From the NCBI RefSeq assembly GCF_014268595.2, contig NZ_CP077091.1:4632001-4696000 (forward strand): DNA of 64,000 nucleotides, written 5' to 3'. Below the pieces are notes generated by a model, which worked only from the letters and a program-made list of their open reading frames with translations, was not told the origin of the DNA and ran no database searches. Below are positions 34,909-43,900 of this stretch, in pieces; within the stretch, counting starts at the first letter, position 1; each line of letters starts with the position of its first letter. Origin of the DNA: Pseudomonas hamedanensis (lineage in GTDB: Bacteria; Pseudomonadota; Gammaproteobacteria; Pseudomonadales; Pseudomonadaceae). A program made the translations under genes and the position numbers.

Positions 34909-36642
34909 ATGCGTCGTTTTTTTCTGTTGTTTGCTCTGCTGATCTCCGGTCTGGCCCAGGCCGGAAACAATCCCTTTGAGACAAAACCGGACTTTTTGCC
35001 AGTCGACAAGGCATTCGTACTCACCTCCGAACGGCTGGAGTCGGGTGAAACCCAGGTGTTCTGGCAAATCGCCGATGGCTACTACCTGTATCAGAAGCGT
35101 CTGAAATTCGATGGGCTGACGCCCGCACAACAGCCGACGTTGCCTGCGGGCGAATCCCACAGCGATGAGTTTTTTGGCGAGCAACCGGTCTATCGGCAAG
35201 GCCTGGAAATGAAAATCCCGGCCGCCGCCACAGGGCAGATCAAGGTCAGCTATCAGGGCTGCGCGGATGCGGGGCTGTGTTACCCGCCGCAAACCCGGGT
35301 GATTGATCTGGGCGGCAAAACGGTGCAGGCCGACGATGCTCAAGCGCCAGATCAGGCCCTCGCCAGCAGCCTGCAACAACGGGCGTTGGGCTGGAGCCTG
35401 CTGGTGTTTTTCGGCCTTGGCCTGCTGTTGGCATTCACCCCGTGCTCCTTGCCGATGCTGCCGATTCTGGCCGGCATGATTGTCGGCAGCGGTGCCACAC
35501 CCCGTCGCGGTTTCGCTCTGGCCAGCAGCTATGTGGTCTGCATGGCGCTGGTGTATGCGGCAATGGGCGTGATCGCCGCACTGCTTGGGGCAAACCTGCA
35601 GGCCTGGCTACAGAACCCGTGGTTGCTTGGTGCCTTCGCCGCCGTATTCGTGATACTTGCCCTGCCGATGTTCGGCTTCTTCGAGCTGCAATTGCCCGTG
35701 GCCCTGCGTGACCGACTGGAACACGCCTCGCGCAGCCGCAGCGGCGGCAGTCTGATTGGCGCCGGTGTGCTCGGTGCGTTGTCCGGTCTGCTGGTCGGCC
35801 CGTGCATGACTGCGCCGCTGGCCGGAGCATTGCTTTATATCGCGCAGAGCGGAAACGCCGTGCACGGCGGCTTGATTCTGTTTGCGCTGGGCATCGGTAT
35901 CGGTGTGCCCCTGTTGTTATTGGTGACGGTCGGCAATCGTTTTCTGCCCAAGCCCGGCGCCTGGATGAATCTGCTCAAAGGCGTGTTCGGCTTCCTGTTC
36001 CTCGCCACTGCGTTGCTGATGCTGCGCCCGGTACTGGACGCTTCGTTGTGGCTGGGTCTGTGCGGTGCACTGCTGTTGATCGCCGCTTTCTGCGCCTGGA
36101 AACAGTCCGAAGGTTTTGGCCGGGTTGCCCAGTTATTCGGCGCCAGTTCGCTACTGCTCGGGTTGTGGGGCAGTCTGCTGGTGATCGGCGCGGCGGGCGG
36201 CAGCGATGATCCCTATCAACCGCTGCAGGTTTACAGTGCCGGTCGCGCCAGCACGGCGGCACCATCAGGTCACGAGGCGTTTACCACGATCAACGACCCG
36301 GTGGCGTTGCAACGTGAACTCGACGCTGCCAAGGCGCAGGGCCAGTGGGTCCTGCTCGACTACTACGCCGATTGGTGTGTGTCGTGCAAAGTCATGGAAA
36401 AACAGGTGTTCGGCCAGGCCAAAGTGATGCAGGCGTTGAACGATGTGCGCCTGCTGCGCCTGGATGTCACCGCCGACAACGCCGCCAGCCGTGAACTGCT
36501 CGGTCGTTACAAAGTGCCGGGACCACCGACTTTCATCTGGATCGGCACGGATGGCGAAGAGCGGCGCAGCCAGCGCATCACCGGCGAAGTCGATGCCGAG
36601 GCGTTCCTGCAACGCTGGACCACTACCCGAGACGCCAATTAA
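34909..36642 (+). CDS. dsbD: Thiol:disulfide interchange protein DsbD
   Basis: This 577-residue membrane protein moves electrons from cytoplasmic thioredoxin to periplasmic partners. Signal peptide MRRFFLLFALLISGLAQAGN; periplasmic alpha domain at residues 20-150 with CADAGLCYPPQT, the redox Cys pair; eight helices from about 160 to 430 with the paired Cys in FTPCSLPMLPILAGMIVG and VGPCMTAPLAGALL; periplasmic thioredoxin domain at 450-577 with YYADWCVSCKVMEKQ. All six Cys are present. It is the first gene of an operon with a TlpA-like protein and DsbG. It has the same neighbours as the dsbD2 locus of P. aeruginosa. Confidence 0.94.
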   Translation: MRRFFLLFALLISGLAQAGNNPFETKPDFLPVDKAFVLTSERLESGETQVFWQIADGYYLYQKRLKFDGLTPAQQPTLPAGESHSDEFFGEQPVYRQGLEMKIPAAATGQIKVSYQGCADAGLCYPPQTRVIDLGGKTVQADDAQAPDQALASSLQQRALGWSLLVFFGLGLLLAFTPCSLPMLPILAGMIVGSGATPRRGFALASSYVVCMALVYAAMGVIAALLGANLQAWLQNPWLLGAFAAVFVILALPMFGFFELQLPVALRDRLEHASRSRSGGSLIGAGVLGALSGLLVGPCMTAPLAGALLYIAQSGNAVHGGLILFALGIGIGVPLLLLVTVGNRFLPKPGAWMNLLKGVFGFLFLATALLMLRPVLDASLWLGLCGALLLIAAFCAWKQSEGFGRVAQLFGASSLLLGLWGSLLVIGAAGGSDDPYQPLQVYSAGRASTAAPSGHEAFTTINDPVALQRELDAAKAQGQWVLLDYYADWCVSCKVMEKQVFGQAKVMQALNDVRLLRLDVTADNAASRELLGRYKVPGPPTFIWIGTDGEERRSQRITGEVDAEAFLQRWTTTRDAN

Positions 36643-37523
36643 TGCTGACTTTCACCCTCGGCACCTTCGCCATCGCACTTAACCACCTGCTGCTGATCAG
36701 TGCCCTGGCGCTGGCGACGTTTGTCGGCTGGCGGGTGGCCAAACGTGGCGGCGAGAATCCCGAGTCGGCGCTATTCAGCCTGTTTCTGCTGGGCATGCTC
36801 GCGGCGCGCATTGCGTTTGTGCTGATGTACTGGCCGCACTACCGCAATGACCCCTGGCAGATCATCGACCTGCGCGACGGCGGTTTCCTCGCCTGGCCGG
36901 GGGTGATCGTGCTGCTGCTCGCAGCCCTCTATCGCGGTTGGCGGCGTCCGGGCTTGCGGCGACCGCTGGGCTTTGGCGTGGTCAGCGGCGTGGCCTTCTG
37001 GTTGCTGGCAACCCTGTCGCTGAACATTTACGAACAAGGCACGCGCCTGCCGGAAATCTCACTGCGCAACGCCGCCGGAGAAACGGTAAAACTCAGCGAT
37101 TATCAGGGCGGCCCGTTGGTCATCAACCTGTGGGCCACCTGGTGTCCACCGTGCCGGCGCGAAATGCCGGTGCTGGAAAACGCCCAGCAGCAGCGCCCGG
37201 ACCTGACCTTCCTGTTCGTCAATCAGGCCGAAAGCATGCAAAGCGTCGCGACGTTCCTCGAAACCCAGGGCCTGAGCCTGAACAACGTATTGTTCGATCG
37301 TGGCGGTCGACTCGGTCAGGCCGTAGGCTCCATGGCGCTGCCGACTACGCTGTTCTACAGTCCCGACGGCCGCCTGCTGTCCAGCCACTTGGGCGAATTG
37401 TCCAACGCCAGTCTGGCACGCGCCCTGGAAAGTTTCGGCGAACCGAACCTGAATTCAAACCCGGCCGCTGCACCGGCCACTTCTGCAAGGAAACTCCCAT
37501 GCCCCGCCTCCGCCACCTGCTGA
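36642..37523 (+). CDS. Membrane-anchored TlpA/ResA-like thiol:disulfide oxidoreductase
   Basis: This 293-residue protein starts in the last base of the dsbD stop (TAATG). Its N-terminal 130 residues hold four membrane helices, including IALNHLLLISALALATFVGW and FLAWPGVIVLLLAALY, in a fold like part of prolipoprotein diacylglyceryl transferase. A periplasmic thioredoxin domain follows with INLWATWCPPCRREMPVLE, the CPPC active site, and the cis-Pro loop MALPTTLFYSPDG. It would accept electrons from DsbD and reduce a periplasmic target. The membrane part is unusual for a TlpA protein. The end overlaps dsbG by 25 bases. Confidence 0.92.
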   Translation: MLTFTLGTFAIALNHLLLISALALATFVGWRVAKRGGENPESALFSLFLLGMLAARIAFVLMYWPHYRNDPWQIIDLRDGGFLAWPGVIVLLLAALYRGWRRPGLRRPLGFGVVSGVAFWLLATLSLNIYEQGTRLPEISLRNAAGETVKLSDYQGGPLVINLWATWCPPCRREMPVLENAQQQRPDLTFLFVNQAESMQSVATFLETQGLSLNNVLFDRGGRLGQAVGSMALPTTLFYSPDGRLLSSHLGELSNASLARALESFGEPNLNSNPAAAPATSARKLPCPASATC

Positions 37524-38269
37524 CGCTGACTCTGGGCAGCGCTCTGCTGCACTTGCCGTCGGTGCAGGCTGCTGAAGAACTGCCCGCCGCGATCAAGCAG
37601 ATCGAAGCCAAGGGCGCGAAAATCGTCGGCCAGTTCGACGCGCCCGACGGCCTGCGCGGTTATGCCGCGCAATATCAGAACCGCGGCATGGCGCTGTACC
37701 TGACGCCGGATGGCAAGCACGTAATGGTGGGCAATCTATACGACGCCGAGGGCAAGGACTTGAGCAGCGAACCGCTGCAAAAACTGGTCTACGCGCCAAT
37801 GGCCAAGGAAGTCTGGGCCAAGTTCGAAGCCAGCAACTGGATTCAGGACGGCAACAAGGACGCGCCACGCACCGTGTATCTGTTCAGCGACCCGAACTGT
37901 CCGTACTGCAACGTGTTCTGGGAACAGGCGCGGCCCTGGGTCAAGGCCGGCAAGGTGCAGCTGCGCCACATCATGGTCGGGATCATCCGCGAAGACAGCC
38001 CGGGCAAATCGGCGGCGCTGCTAGCAGCGAAAGATCCGGCCAAGGCGCTGGAGGATCACGAAAAGGCTGGCAAGGGCAGCTCACTCAAAGCTCTGAAGGA
38101 TATTCCGGTGGCGGTGCAGACCAAGCTCGCGGCGAACATGCAACTGATGGAAGATCTGGAGTTGCAGGCCACGCCGGCAATTTTCTACATGGATGGCAAG
38201 GGTGAGCTGCAACAGCAGCAAGGGGCGCCGACACCGGAGAAGCTGGTGAAGATTCTTGGTCCGAGATAA
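37499..38269 (+). CDS. dsbG: Thiol:disulfide interchange protein DsbG
   Basis: This 256-residue periplasmic protein has a signal peptide (MPRLRHLLTLTLGSALLHL, cleaved near VQAAEE), a dimerisation domain at residues 25-85 and a thioredoxin domain with FSDPNCPYCNVFWEQARPW, the CPYC active site. LEDLELQATPAIFYMDGKG carries the cis-Pro. It protects single Cys from oxidation and isomerises disulfides, with DsbD supplying electrons. The start ATG is inside the previous gene and is preceded by aaggaaa. It completes the disulfide operon. Confidence 0.94.
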   Translation: MPRLRHLLTLTLGSALLHLPSVQAAEELPAAIKQIEAKGAKIVGQFDAPDGLRGYAAQYQNRGMALYLTPDGKHVMVGNLYDAEGKDLSSEPLQKLVYAPMAKEVWAKFEASNWIQDGNKDAPRTVYLFSDPNCPYCNVFWEQARPWVKAGKVQLRHIMVGIIREDSPGKSAALLAAKDPAKALEDHEKAGKGSSLKALKDIPVAVQTKLAANMQLMEDLELQATPAIFYMDGKGELQQQQGAPTPEKLVKILGPR

Positions 38270-38271
38270 CG

Positions 38272-38297
38272 AAAAAGCCCGCCTTGAAAGGCGGGCT
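38272..38297 (-). terminator. Terminator of the Ig-like protein gene
   Basis: The stem agcccgcct (38276-38284) and aggcgggct (38289-38297) has a tgaa loop. On the minus strand the stem is followed by TTTTTC. It ends transcription of the minus-strand gene and lies 3 bases after dsbG. Confidence 0.88.
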
Positions 38298-38317
38298 CTG
38301 GACGTTTGACTGACGTA

Positions 38318-39844
38318 TTAACCGCACATCGTAAAAAAGTCGAGAAAGCTATAATCCTCTGCTAAAACCTGCATGGACTTGATTCGCGATTGTGCAGGTG
38401 CGACGAAATCGATCAACCGATGCACCTCGCCTCCTTTGTTAAAGCCGAGATATTCATTCCTTCCCAATACTGCTCCGTCGGCATCGAAGTAGGTGACAAC
38501 GCCTTTTTCGTGGAGGTACGTCCAGGTAAAGGAAATCCGCTCGTAGTCAGCGTCAAAATCAAACTGAATGCATTGTGGTGGAGTAATGATAGCCGCGTCG
38601 AGGCACATACCGAAAGATCGCCCTTCCAGCAACCCCTTAATGGTCGTACTAAAACGCATAACACCTGCTGATCCTGCCCCTTCAACCAATTTGATCGACA
38701 TATTAGGTAGGGTAAACGAGTGATTATGATTTACGCTGACAATCTTCTCTTCTTGCTCATCGAAGTTTTCCAAGTGAACATAGCGTCGCTTCTGCACCGT
38801 CACGCGAGTGATGGGTGAAGGCCGCTCGATACCATCGCGCATCAGCTTGTAACTCACTTCGACCGTTTCACCTTCATTGGCGATCACTGCAGCCGCACCG
38901 ACCGCCACTTTGACAATCCCTTCAACGCTGCCATTCACACTCGCCAGTTCAGGGGATCCCTCGCCCGAAGTCCCGCACCACTGCGGCGTGATCCTGTCGG
39001 TGAGTCGCATACCGTTAAACGCTATAATGATCAATGCTTGCTCAGGGACCAGTTCCGGGTCCAGTACGCCGCTTGAGACTTGTTCGACGGTCGGCGCCAG
39101 CAAATCAGTATCGGATGTGATGAGAAGCTGGGTCCAGCGCGGTAATTCATGAGCAGCGTCAATGTTCGGGCTTTTATCGAACGTGACGAATGTTTCCACC
39201 GTCAATGCCGATTTATAGTCAAGCCCATTTAACCAGGCTCGATCAATGGTCAATTCCAGACCGTTGCGGACCTGCTCTGACGTCACTTCCAGAGCGGTGA
39301 CCAAATCAAGGGTTTCGTGAGTGGGATGATCGCGCTGGCCGACAACTCTCATCCAGACGCGTTGCCCCGGAGCGATGAACTTCCAGGGCGCTAGCTGAAC
39401 GCGGGGATTACCGGCGAATCGACGCATATCGAGAAACTTGGTGCCTTCTTCCACGACGATTTCAGGTAACCGGGGTTCCGGCAATTGCGCCGGTGAAATG
39501 TACTCGACCGTCAGGCGCAGAACCTTGGAGCGCATCACGCTGCCGTCCAGGCTAGCCGTATACGAGAGATCTATCGTCTTGCCGACAGAGAGACCGATGA
39601 CTTCCGCGGGAACAAAAACTTCGAAAGACTGTGAATCCTCTTTCCATTGTGCAGTGAACTCGTGAACCCACTCAGAGGGCCCAGCCCAAACAAGCCGGAC
39701 AACGTGCCTGGAGTTTACACCCTGAAAAGAAATGCGCGTCGTCGCGCCGCTCAACACGTCGCAAGGCGCCAATGTCGAGTTGTTTTTAGCCTCCAAGACG
39801 GTTAGTACAGGCAGCTCGAGGTCATTTTCTGTTTGATTGGTCAT
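38318..39844 (-). CDS. Ig-like repeat protein, 508 residues
   Basis: I do not recognise a named protein. It has no signal peptide. Residues about 10-115, 120-245 and 255-360 look like three diverged Ig-like beta-sandwich repeats, with recurring VRLVWAGPSEW, RVWMRVVGQRD and RITPQWCGTSGEGSPE strands. The C-terminal part, about 370-508, has CIQFDFDADYERISFTWTYL and VVTYFDADGAVLGRNEYLG, which look like a jelly-roll or lectin-like sandwich. Proteins of this layout occur in fluorescent pseudomonads, often near surface or toxin genes. Function is unknown. A strong aaggag precedes the ATG. A perfect 14-bp palindrome lies 73 bases upstream. Confidence 0.8.
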   Translation of the reverse strand: MTNQTENDLELPVLTVLEAKNNSTLAPCDVLSGATTRISFQGVNSRHVVRLVWAGPSEWVHEFTAQWKEDSQSFEVFVPAEVIGLSVGKTIDLSYTASLDGSVMRSKVLRLTVEYISPAQLPEPRLPEIVVEEGTKFLDMRRFAGNPRVQLAPWKFIAPGQRVWMRVVGQRDHPTHETLDLVTALEVTSEQVRNGLELTIDRAWLNGLDYKSALTVETFVTFDKSPNIDAAHELPRWTQLLITSDTDLLAPTVEQVSSGVLDPELVPEQALIIIAFNGMRLTDRITPQWCGTSGEGSPELASVNGSVEGIVKVAVGAAAVIANEGETVEVSYKLMRDGIERPSPITRVTVQKRRYVHLENFDEQEEKIVSVNHNHSFTLPNMSIKLVEGAGSAGVMRFSTTIKGLLEGRSFGMCLDAAIITPPQCIQFDFDADYERISFTWTYLHEKGVVTYFDADGAVLGRNEYLGFNKGGEVHRLIDFVAPAQSRIKSMQVLAEDYSFLDFFTMCG

Positions 39845-39916
39845 AAACGTTTCTCCTTCCGCAGCCCGCGCGATATTGCTTGGACCGAAAGGGGATTTAA
39901 ATCCACCCAGGAGCGT

Positions 39917-39948
39917 TTGCGCTACTGTCAGAGTTGACAGTAGCGCAA
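39917..39948. terminator. Perfect 14-bp hairpin
   Basis: ttgcgctactgtca at 39917-39930 pairs exactly with 39935-39948 around a gagt loop. It lies between the hydrolase stop (39965) and the Ig-like gene start. It could be the hydrolase terminator, since it is 16 bases after its stop on the minus strand, or an operator of the Ig-like gene. No T tract follows on that strand, so termination would be imperfect. Confidence 0.55.
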
Positions 39949-39964
39949 TTCACAAAAAGCTGAA

Positions 39965-40789
39965 TCAGGAACTGAATTTTTCGTATTCAGACAAAAAGGA
40001 GAGCAATATCTGCGTGACAAACTCTGGATTCTCCAGATTGGAAATATGCCCCGCCTCCGGCACCAGCACGCATGGACAGCCGATCAGTTCAGCCATTTCT
40101 CGGGCTTCCGACGGCGGGCGCGGTTTGTCCTGATCGCCGCACAGCACCAGCGTAGTCGCGGCATTCAACTCGCCCAGACGCGGCAACAGATCATCACGGC
40201 CAAAGGTGATGCGCCCCATCGGCACGATGCTTTCGCGCAGGCGATCGGATGAATAAGCCGCAAGTTTCGCGCGAAAATCCTGATACAGCGCCGACTGCGG
40301 ATCGATGCCCGGGCGGAAAAAGATCGGCACAACAATGTCGAGCAGTTGCTCGGAGATTTCTCCGCTGTCTTCGATTTGCTTGAACAGCGAGAAGTAATAT
40401 TGACGAGTAGGTTCAGGTTCGACGCCGACGTAAGTGTCCATCAGCACCAGACCGTTGAGACGCTGCGGCGCCGACAGTGCCAGGCGAACGCCCCACATGC
40501 CGCCGACCGATAGCCCGACCAGCGTGACGCGGTCAATGCTCAGGTGATCGAGCAAGGCCTGCGCCTGACGGGCGATGTCATCCAGCGATGCAGTCCCTTC
40601 AGGCAGCCGTCCCGACTCACCGTGCCCCCACAGATCCAGCGCAATCACCCGATAGTGCGGAGTGAGTGCGGCGATCTGTGGCGCCCACATGGCCTGGTCC
40701 CACAAATAACTGCCGGCCAGCAACACGGCCGGGCCGGTGCCTTGATCAATGTAGTGCAGCGCTTGTCCGTCAACCGTGAAAAAAGGCAT
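39965..40789 (-). CDS. Alpha/beta-fold hydrolase
   Basis: This 274-residue cytoplasmic hydrolase has the nucleophile S94 in TLVGLSVGGMWGVRLAL, an Asp in VLCGDQDKPRPPSEARE and the catalytic His in PEAGHISNLENPEFV. The oxyanion region is LLAGSYLWDQAMW, which differs from the usual HG motif. Substrate is unknown; the fold resembles small ester or lactone hydrolases. The ATG follows caggaggtggtcg. It is separated from pvdL by a strong terminator, so it is not part of the pyoverdine transcript. Confidence 0.9.
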   Translation of the reverse strand: MPFFTVDGQALHYIDQGTGPAVLLAGSYLWDQAMWAPQIAALTPHYRVIALDLWGHGESGRLPEGTASLDDIARQAQALLDHLSIDRVTLVGLSVGGMWGVRLALSAPQRLNGLVLMDTYVGVEPEPTRQYYFSLFKQIEDSGEISEQLLDIVVPIFFRPGIDPQSALYQDFRAKLAAYSSDRLRESIVPMGRITFGRDDLLPRLGELNAATTLVLCGDQDKPRPPSEAREMAELIGCPCVLVPEAGHISNLENPEFVTQILLSFLSEYEKFSS

Positions 40790-40803
40790 CGACCACCTCC
40801 TGT

Positions 40804-40839
40804 GAGAAAAAACAGAACCGGCAGACTGAGCTGCCGGTT
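40804..40839 (-). terminator. Terminator downstream of pvdL
   Basis: The stem aaccggcag (40816-40824) and ctgccggtt (40831-40839) has an actgag loop. On the minus strand it is followed by a C-T-G spacer and six T residues. It lies about 157 bases beyond the pvdL stop and 15 bases before the hydrolase start. Confidence 0.85.
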
Positions 40840-40902
40840 GGTGATCGTCAAGGGTGGAAATGTACTGACATGTACCTGTTGATTTGTGTTGAATCCGCCG
40901 GC

Positions 40903-40978
40903 GCCATCGCGAGCAGGCTCACTCCTACAGGGGGAACGCGTTCCAACTGTGGGAGCGAGCCTGCTCGCGAAGAGGCCG
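40903..40978. repeat. REP pair after pvdL
   Basis: The left arm is the catcgcgagcaggctcactc type (40905-40929); the right arm is the gtgggagcgagcctgctcgc type (40949-40971). It is thus a hybrid pair of the two arm families. It lies just after pvdL and before the terminator. Confidence 0.85.
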
Positions 40979-40995
40979 ATGAAAACACTAGAGAA

Positions 40996-43900
40996 CTACA
41001 ACCCCTCCAGCTCCGCCATCAGATCATTCAACCGGTCTACCTTCTCCTCGGTGATATCACTGGCCGCCAGGCCAGCAATGTACTCGGCCAGTTCCTCCAC
41101 CGTGCCGCACTCGAACATCGCCCGCAGCGGCACATCGCGTTGCAGGGCTTTCTGCACCCGTGAGGCGATCTGCGTCGCCAGCAGCGAGTGCCCGCCCAGC
41201 TCGAAGAAGTTGTCGCGCACGCCGACCTTCTCGACTTTCAGCACTTCGGCCCAGATACCGGCCAGGGTCTGTTCGAGGTCGCTGCGCGGGGCCAGGTAAT
41301 CCTGGCTTTGCAATTGCCCGATCTCCAGTGTTGGCAAGGCCTTGCGGTCCAGTTTGCCGTTAGCGTTGAGCGGCAGCTGCGGCAACCACAGCCAGTGCAA
41401 CGGCACCATGTATTCAGGCAGTTCGGCGCGCAGACGCTGTTTGATGCTTTCCAGGCTTTGGCCCGGATCGAGTGCAGAATCCGCAGCGACCAGATAGCCG
41501 ACCAGATGCTTGCCATTGACGCCTTCCTGCACGCCGACCGCAGCATCACGCACTGGCGGTTGTTCATGCAGGCGCGCTTCAATTTCACCCAGCTCGATCC
41601 GGTAACCGCGGATCTTCACTTGGTGGTCGACTCGGCCGACGTATTCCAGCACGCCATCGCTGCGCCGCCGCGCCAGGTCGCCGGTACGATACAGGCGCTC
41701 GCCCGGCGCGCCGAACGGGTTCGGTACAAACACCGGCGCGGTACGCAACGGGTCGCTGACATAACCGCGACCAACGCCTGTGCCCGCCACGCACAACTCA
41801 CCCACCGCACCCAACGGCACCAGCTCCAGCGCGCCATCGAGCAGATACAAAACGTTGTTGTCAGTCGGCGTACCGATCGGCAAATAACTGCCGCGCGTCG
41901 AAGCCCTGTCGACCCGGAAGAAAGCGACGTCGTCCGAACATTCCGCCGGGCCGTAAGCGTTGACCAGACCGATATCCGGGTAACGCAGCAGCCATTGATG
42001 CGCCAGCTCCGGCGGCATCGCTTCGCCGGTCGGCAGCATCCAGCGCAGGCCGTCGAGGCTCAGGCGTTCGGAGGCAAGCATGCCCTGAATCAGCGACGGC
42101 ACACTCTCCAACACGGTGATGCCCTGTTCTTGCACATGCGTCAGCAAACCTTGCGGATCGTGGGCGATGGCGTTCGGCACGATGTCCACTCGCGCGCCGA
42201 ACAGCGGCGCGGCGAGGAACTGCCAGACCGAAATATCGAAGCTTTGCGAGGCGGTCTGGGCAATGACATCCGCATCGCTCAGATTCAGATAAGGCACCTT
42301 GCTCAACTGGTTGTTGAGCATGCCGCGCTGCTCGACCATCACGCCTTTTGGCAGGCCGGTCGAACCCGAGGTGTAGATCACATAGGCGAGATTGTCCGGG
42401 CCGCTGTGAATACCTGGATTGTGCGTCGCGGCGACCGAGGCTTGTATCTCTTCCCATATCAGCAGGCGCGGACGGTTGGAACAGCCAAACGCTTCCAGCA
42501 AAGTCTGCGCCTGGTCACGGCAGGCTGCGCTGCACACGAGCAACGGCGTGCGGCTCAGCTCGATGATGCGGCTCAGGCGCTGGCTCGGCAGGCCGGGATC
42601 CAGCGGCAGATAACCGGCACCGGCCTTGAAGCTGCCGATAATCATGCCGAGCAAATCGAGGTTGCGCTCGGCGAGCAAGGCTACCGGTTGATCCATCCGC
42701 ACCCCGGCCGCGACCAATGCATGGCCCAGACGGTTGGCATTGTGGTTCAGCTCGGTATAGCTCAATTGCTGGTCAAGGCAACTGGCAGCAATGCGCTGCG
42801 GGTGCTGCTCCACCTGTGCTTCAAACAGCGCAGCGTAGCTCTGCTCCAGCGGATAGTCGTGGCTGCTCTGGTTGCAACCGTTCAGTAGGAAACTTTTCTC
42901 CTCATCGCCCAGCAGCGGCAGATCGTCCATGTCGCCATGGAAGCCGTCGACCAGTGCCAGCAACAGTCGCTTGAATTCGCCGAGCATGCGCTCGACCGTC
43001 GACTCGTCGAAGTAACGCTGGTCATACGATAAATGCAGGCCCAGGTCATCGCCCGGATAGCACACCGCCGTCAACGGGAAGTTGGTGTGGGTGCGACCTG
43101 AATCCGATGTCGCGTCAAGGCTCTGCGCACGATCCAGTACCGAGACTTCGACCGGCGCGTTTTCGAAGACGAACAGGCTGTCGAACAGCGGCTGGCCTTT
43201 CGGCAACTCGCTTTGTTCCTGAATGTTCACCAGCGGCAGGTATTCGTATTCGCGCAGTTGCATGTTGCTGTCGAGCAGAGCGTTGAGCCACTGCCGCACG
43301 CTGCTGCGTTGGTCGTCCTCGGGCATCTTCACCCGCAGCGCAATGCTGTTGATGAACAGGCCGACGGTGCGCTGCATTTCTGGCATGTCTACCGGGCGTC
43401 CGGCCACTGTCACACCGAACAGCACGTCGCGATCACCGCTCATACGCCGCAGCACCAGCGCCCACGCCGCCTGGGCGAAGGTGTTGACCGTCAGTTGATG
43501 GGCCTGCGCCAGTTCACGCAGGCGCACACCGTCTTCGACATCGAGGCGGGTGTAGCAGTCGCCGACGATCATGCCGCCGCTTTCACCGGCGTGCTCACGC
43601 AGGAACGGACGATCACTCGGGATCGGCGTGGTGCGTTCGAAGCCTTGCAGGTTCTGTCGCCACCACTGCCGCGCCTCGGTCAGGCTCTGGCGTTGCAACC
43701 AGCCAATGTAGTCACGGTAACGCGGCGGCACGCTCAAGTGGGCTTCGCGACCTTCGCCGAGGGCGGTGTAGATCTCGAAGAAATCGTTCATCAGCAGCGA
43801 GCGACACCAGGCATCGATGAGGATGTGGTGGTTACTCATCATGAACCAGTAGCGCGCCGCGCCGACCTTGATCAGGCGCAGGTGGAACGGCGCTTGATTG

